DNA of 64,000 bases from Bacillota bacterium. GTDB taxonomy: Bacteria; Bacillota; Clostridia; Acetivibrionales; DTU013. Made by a program: the position numbers and the translations under genes. The notes beneath the pieces were generated by a model. The model was not told the DNA's origin. It did not search any database and was given only the letters and a program-made list of their open reading frames with translations. The stretch lies in the NCBI GenBank assembly GCA_023411575.1, contig JAEYOP010000006.1:1-64000 (forward strand), given 5' to 3'. Shown one piece after another: positions 26,597-35,282 of this stretch (position 1 is its first letter; every line of letters begins with the position of its first letter).

Positions 26597-26666
26597 CTAT
26601 GCCGGAGTTTTAAATTGATCGATTGCAAATTATGCGCAGGCCAGCCGGTAAATGAATGGGAACCGG

Positions 26667-26822
26667 TCAACCGGTCATGGCCGGTAAAATGATAACGGAC
26701 GCCACAAGATAGCCGAGCAAAATAAGCACGGCCGGCATGAGTACCGCTTTCAGGAACAGTTTGCGTGCCTTTTCCCGGCGCAGTTTCCGAAACCGCTTCA
26801 TTCTTTTGTATCTCACAGACAT
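26667..26822 (-). CDS. Small basic single-membrane-helix protein
   Basis: A 51-codon frame on the minus strand. A strongly basic head (SVRYKRMKRFRKLRREKARK, 12 Lys/Arg) is followed by one hydrophobic helix (FLKAVLMPAVLILLGYLVAS) and a short VIILPAMTG tail. GGGAG lies 8 bp before an in-frame GTG at 26816, which is a better start than the ATG at 26822 (49 residues). The arrangement predicts a cytoplasmic basic N-terminus and an N-in membrane anchor. It resembles small membrane peptides in general, not a family I can name. It is convergent with the Rpn gene (70-bp gap). Confidence 0.5.
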   Translation of the reverse strand: MSVRYKRMKRFRKLRREKARKLFLKAVLMPAVLILLGYLVASVIILPAMTG

Positions 26823-27108
26823 CACTCCCGGCAGCTTTTGTAAAACGAACCATTTCCTATTTTACCACCGGTTTGCGGAAAAGGGCTATTGCCCGGAAAT
26901 ATTAAGGCGGAACGGTGGGGAGTGAAAGCGGGAAGGACAGGAAACAGAGAAACGGGGTACAGGGAGACAAGGAGCAAGGTGCCTTTTCACAGTCCGGCAA
27001 AAGCCGGGACAACTCACCTGACCTATGCCCTGTCCGCTATGCCCCAATGCCCAACTCCCCACGCTCCACGCCCCAGTCCCCTGTTCCGTCCCGGCTATGA
27101 AGGCATTC
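26823..27108. other. Intergenic region without a supported gene
   Basis: 286 bp of mixed composition with purine-rich runs (around 26915-26985) and a C-rich stretch (27030-27095). Short frames here have no ribosome site or coding look. No clear terminator or RNA structure was recognised. Confidence 0.5.
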
Positions 27109-27312
27109 CTACTTTTTCAGGACGTCGAGCATTAGCCCGTCATATTCGCTGACGACGGCTTTTACGGCGTACAGGTTGTTCGTCAGGTAAACCGTGTCGT
27201 ACCCTGCATCCTTCTCCGTTGCAACGATCAGGTTTTTTTGCCTCAGTTCCTTGAGCAGATAGGGGATATCCCTCGCATTGCCTCCGATATCCACGATGGT
27301 GAATTTGTCCAT
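27109..27312 (-). CDS. Small conserved-looking protein after secA2
   Basis: 67-residue soluble protein (MDKFTIVDIGGNARDIPYLL...), mixed alpha/beta, acidic overall and ending in Lys-Lys. AAAGGA sits 9 bp before the ATG. It is 49 bp downstream of the secA2 gene on the same strand and probably shares its transcript. Ile/Val/Leu-rich strands alternate with charged turns, so it looks like a real folded protein. I do not recognise the family, and no catalytic motif is evident. Confidence 0.65.
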   Translation of the reverse strand: MDKFTIVDIGGNARDIPYLLKELRQKNLIVATEKDAGYDTVYLTNNLYAVKAVVSEYDGLMLDVLKK

Positions 27313-27361
27313 GTTTTACCGTCCTTTCCCGTTATAAGTGCTTTTTATGAATGAGCTTCTA

Positions 27362-29764
27362 TCACTTGAGAGCCTTTTCCTTTTTGAACACAAACTTCCG
27401 TGCCCCGAAGAATGCCAGGTTGACGGTGGTCAGCAGGACCGAGATCGGATCGAAAGCCAGCTGCATCGGAATGATTCCGAGCTGCTCGGGGTTGTCGTCG
27501 ATCAGGTAGGTCCAGGTGGAGGAAGGCGCTTTGAGTCCTTCTTTTGCCATGTCGATCCCGTCGGGCGTAATTTCTGCAACGGCCAGCACATCGACGATTT
27601 CCTGCTCGATGGTTTTCAGCAGCTCTTCATAGGCCTGGATCGCGGTCTTGTTGAATTCGCTGATCGGAATTTTCCCTGCTATGTGGACCAGATGAATGCT
27701 CTCCCTAGTATAGGAAAGGAAATCCAGATACTCCGTCCAGCAGTTGCTGATAAAATAAAGCGCCAGCTGCCATTCCGCCCGCATCAGCCCTCTTTCGCCG
27801 ACAGTGGCAAGCAGCTGTTCATATCTTTCCGGCAGCCGTTTCCGGAAAATGCCCGGAAGCTTCCCGAACAGCACTTCGGTGCGCCACTGGAAGATCATCT
27901 GCCGCTGCCGCTCCATCAACACGTTGTATTTCTGCAGGGTCCTGCGGATCCGGAAATTCTGCCCCTCGATGATCCGCTGCGCGCGGGCCGTCTCACGCCG
28001 GATGATTTTGCTTTCCACCGGATCCGGACTGTTTTCCGGGAAAAGCTGCTCCGGGATCAACTCCTTCAACCGGTACTGCTTCATCAGGTCATCCTCCAGG
28101 CTGATGAAAAACCGGGTGGAGCCCGGATCCCCCTGGCGTCCGGCACGTCCGCGGAGCTGGTCGTCGATGCGCCTGCTTTCATGCTTGTTTGTGCCGATCA
28201 CATAAAGTCCGCCGAGAGAGACGACCAGTTCATGCTCTTCTTCCCGTTCTCCCCCGAGCTTGATATCGGTACCCCTGCCGGCCATATTGGTGGATACGGT
28301 GACGGACCACGGCTGGCCCGCGTTGGCAATGATGCCGGCCTCCTGCTCGTCGTTTTTGGCATTGAGGACGGTACAGGAAACGCCGAGTTCCTTCAGCCTC
28401 CCAGCAAGCAGTTCGGATTCGCTGACGCTCCTGGTGCCGACAAGAATTGGCCTGCCGGTCCTGTGTACTTCGGCGATTTCTTTTACCAGGGCGTCCAGCT
28501 TGGCTTCCCAGTGGGTAAAAATAACATCCTCCCGGTCAACCCGGATGCACGGCTTATTGGTCGGAATGACCGCAACGCTCAGCCCGTAGAACTCTAGAAA
28601 TTCTTCCGAGGAGGACCTGGCAGTGCCTGTCATTCCGGCGATCCGGGGGTACTGGCGGATGAAATTCTGCAGGGTGATGGAGGCGATGATCTGGCCTTTC
28701 GTATCGGCATAGATTCCTTCCTTCGCCTCTATGGCTTCCTGGAGCCCGTATGGCCACTGCCTGCTGTCGGCCACCCGGCCGGTGAATTCATCCACCAGTT
28801 CTATTTTATTATTGCGCAGGATATAGTCAATATCCTTTTTGAGCAGCGCGCGGGCATGCAGGGCATTTCCCGCATCGACCAGAAGCGGAAGATTTTTTTC
28901 GTCGTAAAGGTTCCCGCAGCCGAAGGTTTTTTCAATGATCCCAACGCCCTTATCGGTTAGGAATACATTACGCTCATATTCGTCCAGGCTGAAATCCTCA
29001 CCGGGTTCAAGCCCTGCGATCACCGCGGCCATCCTGACCGGATCGATGCCGTGCTTCTTCTCGGTTTTGCCCGCGATCACCAGCGGGATCCTGGCTTCGT
29101 CGATGAGGATGGAATCCGCCTCGTCGATGACGGCGTAGTGGAAGGGCCTCTGGACCAGCTCGGCCGGATGTTCGGCAAGAAAGCCCCTCAGATAGTCAAA
29201 GCCGCTTTCCTTGGCCGTAAGATAGGTGATATCGGCGGCATACGCTTTTTTGCGCTGCTCCTTCGACATTCCTTCCTGCACGTATCCGACGCTCAGACCG
29301 AGGAATTCATAAAGGGGCCGCATCCATTCGGCATCCCTTCTTGCCAGGTAATCGTTGAAGGTCAGCACATGAACGCCTTTGCCGTAGAGCGCGTTCAAGT
29401 AGACCGGCGCGGTTGCCGCAAGCGTCTTGCCTTCGCCCGTCTGCATTTCGATCAGCGACCCGTAGTGTAAGGCTATGGCAGCCAGTAGTTGGACGTCATA
29501 GGGACGCATGCCGAGCTTGCGCGCGGACGCTTCCCGGACCAGGGCAAATGCCGGGACCAGTATGCTTTCAGCGGGGGTGCCGCTGGCGGCCTGCTGCTTC
29601 AATTCGGCCGACATTTCCTGAAGGGCGCTGTCGCTCAGGGCCCCGAGCTGGAGTTGGCCGATTTCCTCAACCAGGCGTCTGGCCGGATCAAGGTTCAGTT
29701 CGGTGGAATGGAGATCGATGCGACCTATTTTTTGAAACCAATTCCATTTACTATTATTATTCAT
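27362..29764 (-). CDS. secA2: Accessory Sec translocase ATPase SecA2
   Basis: 800-residue SecA-family preprotein translocase ATPase. Visible elements are Walker A MQTGEGKT (about residue 101), the DEAD-type VIDEADSILIDEARIPLVI, the preprotein cross-linking region, helicase motifs VSTNMAGRGTDIKLGG and RGRAGRQGDPGSTRFF, and the helical scaffold/wing region. The C-terminus stops without the Cys-rich SecB/zinc tail of housekeeping SecA and has a basic end. Length (~800) and missing tail support SecA2, the paralogue that exports a subset of envelope proteins. No secY2 lies nearby, so it would use the canonical SecYEG. It is flanked by two small genes in the same direction. Confidence 0.9.
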   Translation of the reverse strand: MNNNSKWNWFQKIGRIDLHSTELNLDPARRLVEEIGQLQLGALSDSALQEMSAELKQQAASGTPAESILVPAFALVREASARKLGMRPYDVQLLAAIALHYGSLIEMQTGEGKTLAATAPVYLNALYGKGVHVLTFNDYLARRDAEWMRPLYEFLGLSVGYVQEGMSKEQRKKAYAADITYLTAKESGFDYLRGFLAEHPAELVQRPFHYAVIDEADSILIDEARIPLVIAGKTEKKHGIDPVRMAAVIAGLEPGEDFSLDEYERNVFLTDKGVGIIEKTFGCGNLYDEKNLPLLVDAGNALHARALLKKDIDYILRNNKIELVDEFTGRVADSRQWPYGLQEAIEAKEGIYADTKGQIIASITLQNFIRQYPRIAGMTGTARSSSEEFLEFYGLSVAVIPTNKPCIRVDREDVIFTHWEAKLDALVKEIAEVHRTGRPILVGTRSVSESELLAGRLKELGVSCTVLNAKNDEQEAGIIANAGQPWSVTVSTNMAGRGTDIKLGGEREEEHELVVSLGGLYVIGTNKHESRRIDDQLRGRAGRQGDPGSTRFFISLEDDLMKQYRLKELIPEQLFPENSPDPVESKIIRRETARAQRIIEGQNFRIRRTLQKYNVLMERQRQMIFQWRTEVLFGKLPGIFRKRLPERYEQLLATVGERGLMRAEWQLALYFISNCWTEYLDFLSYTRESIHLVHIAGKIPISEFNKTAIQAYEELLKTIEQEIVDVLAVAEITPDGIDMAKEGLKAPSSTWTYLIDDNPEQLGIIPMQLAFDPISVLLTTVNLAFFGARKFVFKKEKALK

Positions 29765-29849
29765 ATTGAAAGCCTCCTGTAATGATGTTCCGGGGCGGCG
29801 CGCAAAACGGCGGCCCGGTCGGCGACAGGCGGAAAACCTGTCCGGTCTG

Positions 29850-30185
29850 TTACAGGGAAGCGGATGCGAACGTTTTGAAACGATGATAAAGGATCAGCAG
29901 AAGGCTGCTGAAGAAAAACAGAATATCCAGGGATAGAATGAAGCGGGTCGATACGTGGGCGAAGGTGCAGACAAGCACAGCCGCAATGGCGGCAGCAAAC
30001 GAGAACATGAAGAATGCAGCCTGGGCCGGCGAATTCTCAACGCAGAGGCCAAGCTCCTCCAGGAGCCTCAAGGTGCTCACTCCCGCATGCCTTACCCTGT
30101 ACGCCGCCGTAAAAACGGCCGTTATTATTGCCAGCAACGGCAGAAACGAAAGAACAAACTGCAGCATAAGCCCTGCTTTCTTCAC
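29850..30185 (-). CDS. Small three-helix membrane protein upstream of secA2
   Basis: 111-residue membrane protein with hydrophobic segments at about 8-28, 54-74 and 80-99 and short basic ends. The segment between helices 1 and 2 (about 25 residues, with one Cys) should lie on one face of the membrane. No domain is recognised. It lies 85 bp before secA2 on the same strand, so it might be part of that export unit, but this rests on position only. Confidence 0.65.
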   Translation of the reverse strand: MKKAGLMLQFVLSFLPLLAIITAVFTAAYRVRHAGVSTLRLLEELGLCVENSPAQAAFFMFSFAAAIAAVLVCTFAHVSTRFILSLDILFFFSSLLLILYHRFKTFASASL

Positions 30186-30272
30186 GGATTTCCAATTTAT
30201 ATCAAATCATAGCATGAATCGGCATTGATTGCAAGGCTCTGTTCAACCGCCGTATTCGGCAAAGGGAGCCGT

Positions 30273-31361
30273 TTACTGTATAAACGGCTCTACATTGTCC
30301 GGTACCGGAATATATTCGAAAAACTCATTCTGCGCATGATCGTCCACAAACGTGATCTGGCGCGATTTGACGGAGTCCAGGATTTTGAAGACGGTTTTTA
30401 CGTCTCCGAATTCCACTTCAGGCGTCACCAGGATAGCTTCAGTGCCGGTATAGGCATTGTAGAAATTGAGCAGCTCATTGTAATAGCCTCTTTCCGGGGT
30501 GAAGGAAACCGTCTCCGACTTTCCGTCGTTATAGGTGATGCTGACCACCCCCGAGGTTTTGTCCTCGAGAAAGATCTGGCCTTTTGTGCCGAAGATCCGG
30601 AAGCCGACCAGGGGCTTCTGTGTTTCCATCCCCGAAGGATAGTACGTATACTGGCCGATCACATCATTTTTAAACTGAAGGTTGCAGTTCACGGACAAAT
30701 AAGGGTTGTAATCCTGGGTCTGCGGTTTCCCGAACGCCTGGACGCATTCCACGTCGCCGAAGATATACCGGAACGCGGCAATATCATGAAGCGCCGCGTC
30801 CAGGAACGCTCCGCCGGGGAACCGCGGGTGCTGCCTCCATTCCGTTCCGGCATAGGTGTTGTTGCTCATGTCGCAGGGGAAGCAGGCGGCGTTGTTCCGG
30901 ATGAAATAGACGATGCTGCCGATCCTTCCTTCGCTGACCAGCTGCTTCAAAATGTTGTTTTCGTCGCTGTAGCGGTAATTTTCCGCGATCAGAATTTTCA
31001 ATTCCTTGTTGCGGGTCAGTTCCAGGTATTTTACCGCTTGCGTCATATCGGGCGCCATCGGCTTCTCGCAGATGAAGCTTTTTCCCTCGCCGGCCACGTC
31101 CTCCGAAACCTTGTAATTCTGGTCGATGGGAACCAGGATGTCTACGGCGTCGATGTCGCTTCTTTTAAGCATTTCATTATAGTCGCCGTATACGTTGCTT
31201 GGATCAAGATTGATTTTTTGCGCAAAGGTTTCCGCCTCCGCCCGGGTCCGGTTTGCCAGCGCCGCTATTTCGTATTTGTCCTTGAGCTCCTGCAATGCGG
31301 GATAATGCAGCCTTTCCCATGCCAGGCCCGTGCCGATAACGCCCAGTCTTATTTTCTTCAT
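30273..31361 (-). CDS. Gfo/Idh/MocA family oxidoreductase
   Basis: 362-residue NAD(P)-dependent sugar or polyol dehydrogenase of the Gfo/Idh/MocA family. The Rossmann motif is at the N-terminus (LGVIGTGLAWERLHYPAL). The conserved ICEKPMAPDM (catalytic EKP lysine, about residue 97) is clear, as is an HPRFPGGAFLDAALHDIAAFRYI active-site stretch with the family His. The C-terminal alpha/beta domain completes the usual length. It precedes no obvious partner. The condensation-fold gene upstream reads in the same direction across a 40-bp gap, so the two may be co-transcribed. Substrate unknown. Confidence 0.92.
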   Translation of the reverse strand: MKKIRLGVIGTGLAWERLHYPALQELKDKYEIAALANRTRAEAETFAQKINLDPSNVYGDYNEMLKRSDIDAVDILVPIDQNYKVSEDVAGEGKSFICEKPMAPDMTQAVKYLELTRNKELKILIAENYRYSDENNILKQLVSEGRIGSIVYFIRNNAACFPCDMSNNTYAGTEWRQHPRFPGGAFLDAALHDIAAFRYIFGDVECVQAFGKPQTQDYNPYLSVNCNLQFKNDVIGQYTYYPSGMETQKPLVGFRIFGTKGQIFLEDKTSGVVSITYNDGKSETVSFTPERGYYNELLNFYNAYTGTEAILVTPEVEFGDVKTVFKILDSVKSRQITFVDDHAQNEFFEYIPVPDNVEPFIQ

Positions 31362-31401
31362 GGTTGTGCCTCCGTTTTTCTTTAGTGTTTGTATTCCGGT
31401 A

Positions 31402-32718
31402 TTATTTGTATTCCGATGGATAATTATTAGCCGGTCGACAGGGCAATTCCAGGATGGCCTTCAATTCCCCGTCCATCCGCGAAAGGAATTCCGACAGCTT
31501 GCTCCGGTCCTTCAGGTCGCCGTAAAGGTTTATGCTGAAGGTCATTTTATCCCGGTAGCTGCTGACGGCCAACTGAAAATGCGGACGATATTTGATCGAG
31601 CCGCTTATGTAGGCATTGGAAACGGGGGAATCTTCAAATATCAGCTTTTCCGAATCCAGGACTCCGATGTTTGTCATGCAGATGTGGGGATTTTTCAGAA
31701 AACGCGCCAGGAGCCGATAGGCCAGAGCGCTTTTGAAAATGGCGAATGCCGCGTCCAGCTTCAGGAACGTGTTCAGGCCCAGCGAATTCTTCTTTTTGAC
31801 CTCCATTTCGGAATGGACTTTGGCCAGGGTTTGATAAAAATCCTCGCCGGGGCGGACGACGGCACGCAGGATCACGGTGGAAGACAGGTTCGAAAGGGCA
31901 TTGAAGCGGTTATCCTTTAAATATCTTCGCATATCGATCATGATGGGGATGTGGAGCGGCTTCCCGTCCAGATGCAGCATTGTGGAAAGCACGCGGAAAT
32001 AGGCGGCCAGTATGACGTCGTTCACCGTTACACCATGTTGTTTGCAGATATCGCGGATTCCATCGTAGACTTCCGGCAAAATTTCACGGGTCAGGATGAA
32101 AGGAGACGCTTCCGCTCCCGTGCTCATTGGAAAACGGTACTTGCCTCCCTGGTTGTTATCCTTGCGGTTGAACAGGAGAATCCTGATTTTTTCGGTCGGG
32201 CGAAGCCCTGAAACGATTCCGCTGAAGCTCCTGTCCCCGTCGATGATGTAGTCCGGCACAAAATCAGGATCTTTCAGCAGCCGGGAATAGACCTCTGCCA
32301 GCAGATAGACGCATTGCTTCATCCCGGCACCGTCGGCAACCATGTGGTTCATCAGAACGGAAAGGGAGTCGCTTTCGGAGCGCAGCAGGCAAACCTTGAC
32401 TTGAGGGCCGGTTTCTTCGTTTATCCTGGAACAGGTAAACCGCTCGAACGCTTCCGGATCCTCCGTTACGGCAAAGAGGTCCGTCCACCGCACCGGACCG
32501 GCATCCTCCCAATAGGAATTTCCGTTGTGATTCCGGTAAACCCTCGATAATATGGGCACGGTTTCGACCAATCGCCGGACGGCCGCTTCCATGACGGCTG
32601 CGTTGATCCTGCCCTCGAATTGGATCACACAGTGCAGTTGATGGTCGCTGAAGCCCGTTGTATGGTACAAGTACTGGAAATAGTCGAATATTTCTGCTTT
32701 GTATCTCATGGGGACCAA
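31402..32718 (-). CDS. Condensation-domain-superfamily acyltransferase
   Basis: 438-residue protein with the chloramphenicol-acetyltransferase/condensation fold. The active-site HxxxDG is present in LMNHMVADGAGMKQCVYLL (about residue 135), with Asn where HHxxxDG proteins have the first His. A later DFGWG-type position is not obvious; IPIMIDMRRYL (about 285) matches the conserved Arg-containing region. It stands alone and not in an NRPS. PapA/WES-type or alcohol acyltransferase activity is possible. It may be co-transcribed with the oxidoreductase downstream. It is divergent from thrS. Confidence 0.75.
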   Translation of the reverse strand: MVPMRYKAEIFDYFQYLYHTTGFSDHQLHCVIQFEGRINAAVMEAAVRRLVETVPILSRVYRNHNGNSYWEDAGPVRWTDLFAVTEDPEAFERFTCSRINEETGPQVKVCLLRSESDSLSVLMNHMVADGAGMKQCVYLLAEVYSRLLKDPDFVPDYIIDGDRSFSGIVSGLRPTEKIRILLFNRKDNNQGGKYRFPMSTGAEASPFILTREILPEVYDGIRDICKQHGVTVNDVILAAYFRVLSTMLHLDGKPLHIPIMIDMRRYLKDNRFNALSNLSSTVILRAVVRPGEDFYQTLAKVHSEMEVKKKNSLGLNTFLKLDAAFAIFKSALAYRLLARFLKNPHICMTNIGVLDSEKLIFEDSPVSNAYISGSIKYRPHFQLAVSSYRDKMTFSINLYGDLKDRSKLSEFLSRMDGELKAILELPCRPANNYPSEYK

Positions 32719-32768
32719 CTCTTTTCATTCCGCTTTATTCCATTATACTATGTTGTTGAAGCGCGGTG

Positions 32769-32796
32769 TTGACATTGGCTGCAAATGGGTTATAAT
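32769..32796 (+). promoter_or_regulatory. Promoter of the thrS T-box transcript
   Basis: TTGACA (32769-32774) and TATAAT (32791-32796), both perfect consensus, with a 16-bp spacer. Transcription would start about 32803, just before the T-box leader. Confidence 0.85.
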
Positions 32797-32802
32797 AAAT
32801 AA

Positions 32803-33036
32803 AAGCTCATTTTATCATCCTGCGTTGAAGGGAAGAGTAGACTGTGCAATCCCTGCCAGAGAGAGACCGCCGCGGCTGGAAGCGGACTCGGGGGAAAACA
32901 GCCGAAGACCGCCCCGGAGCGGGAACGTTGATTACGTTATAATCGCAATAAGATTAAATAAGGGTGGAACCACGGGAGTAAGCTCTCGTCCCTTGCGGGG
33001 CATCAACAGTGCCGCAGGAGATGAGGGCTTTATTGT
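32803..33036 (+). promoter_or_regulatory. T-box riboswitch leader of thrS
   Basis: The canonical T-box AGGGTGGAACCACGGG lies at 32961-32976. Upstream, Stem I-like features are present, including GAAGAGTA and an AGAGAG loop. Downstream, the terminator hairpin (about 32981-33031, GCTCTCGTCCC... with ...GATGAGGGC) is followed by TTTATTGTTT. T-box leaders sense uncharged tRNA and relieve termination. An ACC at 32908-32910, on the 3' side of Stem I, is a candidate threonine specifier; its exact pairing was not folded. Confidence 0.9.
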
Positions 33037-33087
33037 TTGCATGAAATGTCACAATGGAACGGATATTTATTTAAAGGAGGCGTGGAT

Positions 33088-35037
33088 ATGATCAAAATTA
33101 CCTTGAAGGATGGAAGCGTAAAGGAATATAACGAAGGAACGACCGTTATGCAGGTGGCGGAAAGCATCAGCGCGGGGCTCGCAAGGGTTGCCCTCGCGGC
33201 GGAGATCGACGGCGCGGTAAAGGAGCTTTCGACCGTATTGGAGAAGGACTGCAGCCTGAATCTGCTCACCTTTGACAGCGAGGGGGGGAAGCATGCCTTC
33301 CGGCATACGGCGTCCCACATTATGGCCCAGGCGGTCAAAAGACTTTTCCCGGGTGCGAAGCTGGCCATAGGCCCGGCGATCGAGAACGGCTTCTATTATG
33401 ATTTCGAGCTGGACCGCACCTTCCTGGCGGAGGATCTGGAAAAGATCGAAAAGGAAATGGAGAAGATCGTGAAGGAGGACCTTGCCCTGGAACGGTTTAC
33501 CCTCCCCAGGAGCGAAGCGATCAAGTTCATGGAAGAGAAGGGCGAGCCTTACAAGGTGGAGCTCATTCAGGATTTGCCGGAGGATGCGGTTATTTCCTTC
33601 TACAAACAGGGCGAATTCACCGACCTGTGCGCAGGACCTCATGCTCCAACCACAGGAAAGATCAAGGCGTTCAAGCTGACGCAGGTGGCAGGCGCTTACT
33701 GGCGCGGCAATGAGAAGAACAAAATGCTGCAGAGGATATACGGCACCGCGTTCGCTAAAAAGAACGAGATGGAAGAATACCTGACCATGCTGGAGGAAGC
33801 GAAAAAACGCGACCACAACAAGGTGGGCAGGGAGCTTGAATATTTCACGACGGTGGACTACATCGGACAGGGCTTGCCGATCCTGATGCCCAAGGGCGCA
33901 AAGGTCATCCAGCTCCTGCAGCGGTTCGTGGAGGACGAAGAGGAAAAACGCGGCTACCTGCTGACGAAGACCCCGTTCATGGCAAAGCGGGAGCTGTATA
34001 AGATATCGGGCCACTGGGACCATTACAGGGATGGCATGTTCATCATGGGGGACCCGGAAAAATTCGAGGACGAGAAGGAAGAAATCTTTGCCCTGCGTCC
34101 GATGACCTGCCCGTTCCAGTTCCAGGTCTACCTCAACAGGCTCAGGAGCTACCGCGAGCTGCCCATGCGTTTCAATGAAACCTCGACCCTTTTCCGCAAC
34201 GAGTCCTCCGGCGAAATGCACGGCTTGATCCGCGTCCGGCAGTTTACCATCTCCGAGGGCCACCTGGCCTGCATGCCCGAACAGCTCGAAGAGGAATTCG
34301 CAGGCTGCATCGATCTGGCGATCTTCATGCTGAAGGCCGTAGGGCTGGATTCCGACGTATCCTACCGCTTCTCCAAGTGGGACCCCAACAACAAGGAGAA
34401 GTACATCGGCACCGAGGAGCAGTGGAATGAAGTCCAGGGCCGTATGCGGGAAATCCTGAACGACCTGAAGATCCCCTATACGGAAGCGGACGGCGAGGCC
34501 GCGTTCTACGGACCGAAGCTGGACATCCAGATCAGGAACGTACACGGCAAGGAAGATACGCTGATCACTGTACAGATCGACTTCCTGCTGGCCGAAAAAT
34601 TCGGTATGGAATATGTGGACCGGGATGGGCAGAAGAAGTACCCGTACGTGATCCACAGGACCTCCATCGGCTGCTACGAAAGGACGCTTGCCCTGCTGAT
34701 CGAAAAATATGCCGGAGCGATGCCTACCTGGCTGGCGCCCGTGCAGGTCAAGCTGCTTCCGATCATCGACAAGCACCACGCGTATGCGAAGGAAGTCCGC
34801 GATGCGCTCCAGGCCAGCGGAATCCGGGTGGAAACCGATCTGCGCAACGAAAAGATCGGCTACAAGATCCGGGAGGCGCAGATGGAAAAGGTACCCTACA
34901 TGCTGGTCATCGGCGACAAGGAAACGGAAAACAGGCAGGTCGCCGTCCGGTCCCGCAAGGAGGGCGACTTGGGCGCGATGGCCCTGGACGCCTTTATCGA
35001 GAAGATCGTGAAGGAAGTCAAGGACCGGGTTCTGTAA
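33088..35037 (+). CDS. thrS: Threonyl-tRNA synthetase
   Basis: Class II aminoacyl-tRNA synthetase, 649 residues. It contains the TGS domain (about 1-62), the editing domain with the HTASHIMAQAVKRLFP zinc-type HxxxH motif, the catalytic core with motif 2 (FRNESSGEMHGLIRVRQFTISEGH) and motif 3 (IGCYERTLALLIEKYAG), and the C-terminal anticodon-binding domain. ATG 33088 is chosen since AAAGGAGG ends 7 bp before it; the frame is open 51 bp further upstream without a site. It is controlled by the T-box leader ahead of it and followed by a strong terminator. Confidence 0.98.
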   Translation: MIKITLKDGSVKEYNEGTTVMQVAESISAGLARVALAAEIDGAVKELSTVLEKDCSLNLLTFDSEGGKHAFRHTASHIMAQAVKRLFPGAKLAIGPAIENGFYYDFELDRTFLAEDLEKIEKEMEKIVKEDLALERFTLPRSEAIKFMEEKGEPYKVELIQDLPEDAVISFYKQGEFTDLCAGPHAPTTGKIKAFKLTQVAGAYWRGNEKNKMLQRIYGTAFAKKNEMEEYLTMLEEAKKRDHNKVGRELEYFTTVDYIGQGLPILMPKGAKVIQLLQRFVEDEEEKRGYLLTKTPFMAKRELYKISGHWDHYRDGMFIMGDPEKFEDEKEEIFALRPMTCPFQFQVYLNRLRSYRELPMRFNETSTLFRNESSGEMHGLIRVRQFTISEGHLACMPEQLEEEFAGCIDLAIFMLKAVGLDSDVSYRFSKWDPNNKEKYIGTEEQWNEVQGRMREILNDLKIPYTEADGEAAFYGPKLDIQIRNVHGKEDTLITVQIDFLLAEKFGMEYVDRDGQKKYPYVIHRTSIGCYERTLALLIEKYAGAMPTWLAPVQVKLLPIIDKHHAYAKEVRDALQASGIRVETDLRNEKIGYKIREAQMEKVPYMLVIGDKETENRQVAVRSRKEGDLGAMALDAFIEKIVKEVKDRVL

Positions 35038-35067
35038 CAGCCGAATTGCAATATTATAAAAATCGAC

Positions 35068-35116
35068 AGGACAGTTTTCTTCCGCCCGCAAGCGGGGAGA
35101 ACTGCCCTTTTTTCGC
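35068..35116 (+). terminator. thrS terminator
   Basis: AGGACAGTTTTC...CGCCCGC pairs with GCGGGG...GAGAACTGCCC around a short AA-containing loop, followed by TTTTTT. It begins 31 bp after the thrS stop. Confidence 0.9.
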
Positions 35117-35185
35117 GCGTATTTTCGTTTTTCGTGCCTTCGCGCGCATCCGGCTTTTCGGTTTTTTATCCTGCTTTTCGTGCAG

Positions 35186-35213
35186 TTGACATACGGAACC
35201 GTTCGGATATAAT
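35186..35213 (+). promoter_or_regulatory. Promoter of thyA-dfrA
   Basis: TTGACA (35186-35191) and TATAAT (35208-35213), 16-bp spacer, both perfect. The thyA ATG is 70 bp downstream. Confidence 0.85.
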
Positions 35214-35282
35214 GGATTAAGATGCGAGCTGTAAAGCAGGCGTTTACAGAGGAGCAATTCGCATTTACGGAGGAGGAATTCG

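Noticed and set aside
26593..26853. 86-codon minus-strand frame overlapping the small membrane peptide
   Set aside because: Its composition is not protein-like, whereas the overlapping 51-codon frame shows a basic head, one membrane helix and a ribosome site.
32699..33091. Short open frame across the thrS leader
   Set aside because: It lies over a clear T-box and terminator and has no coding features.
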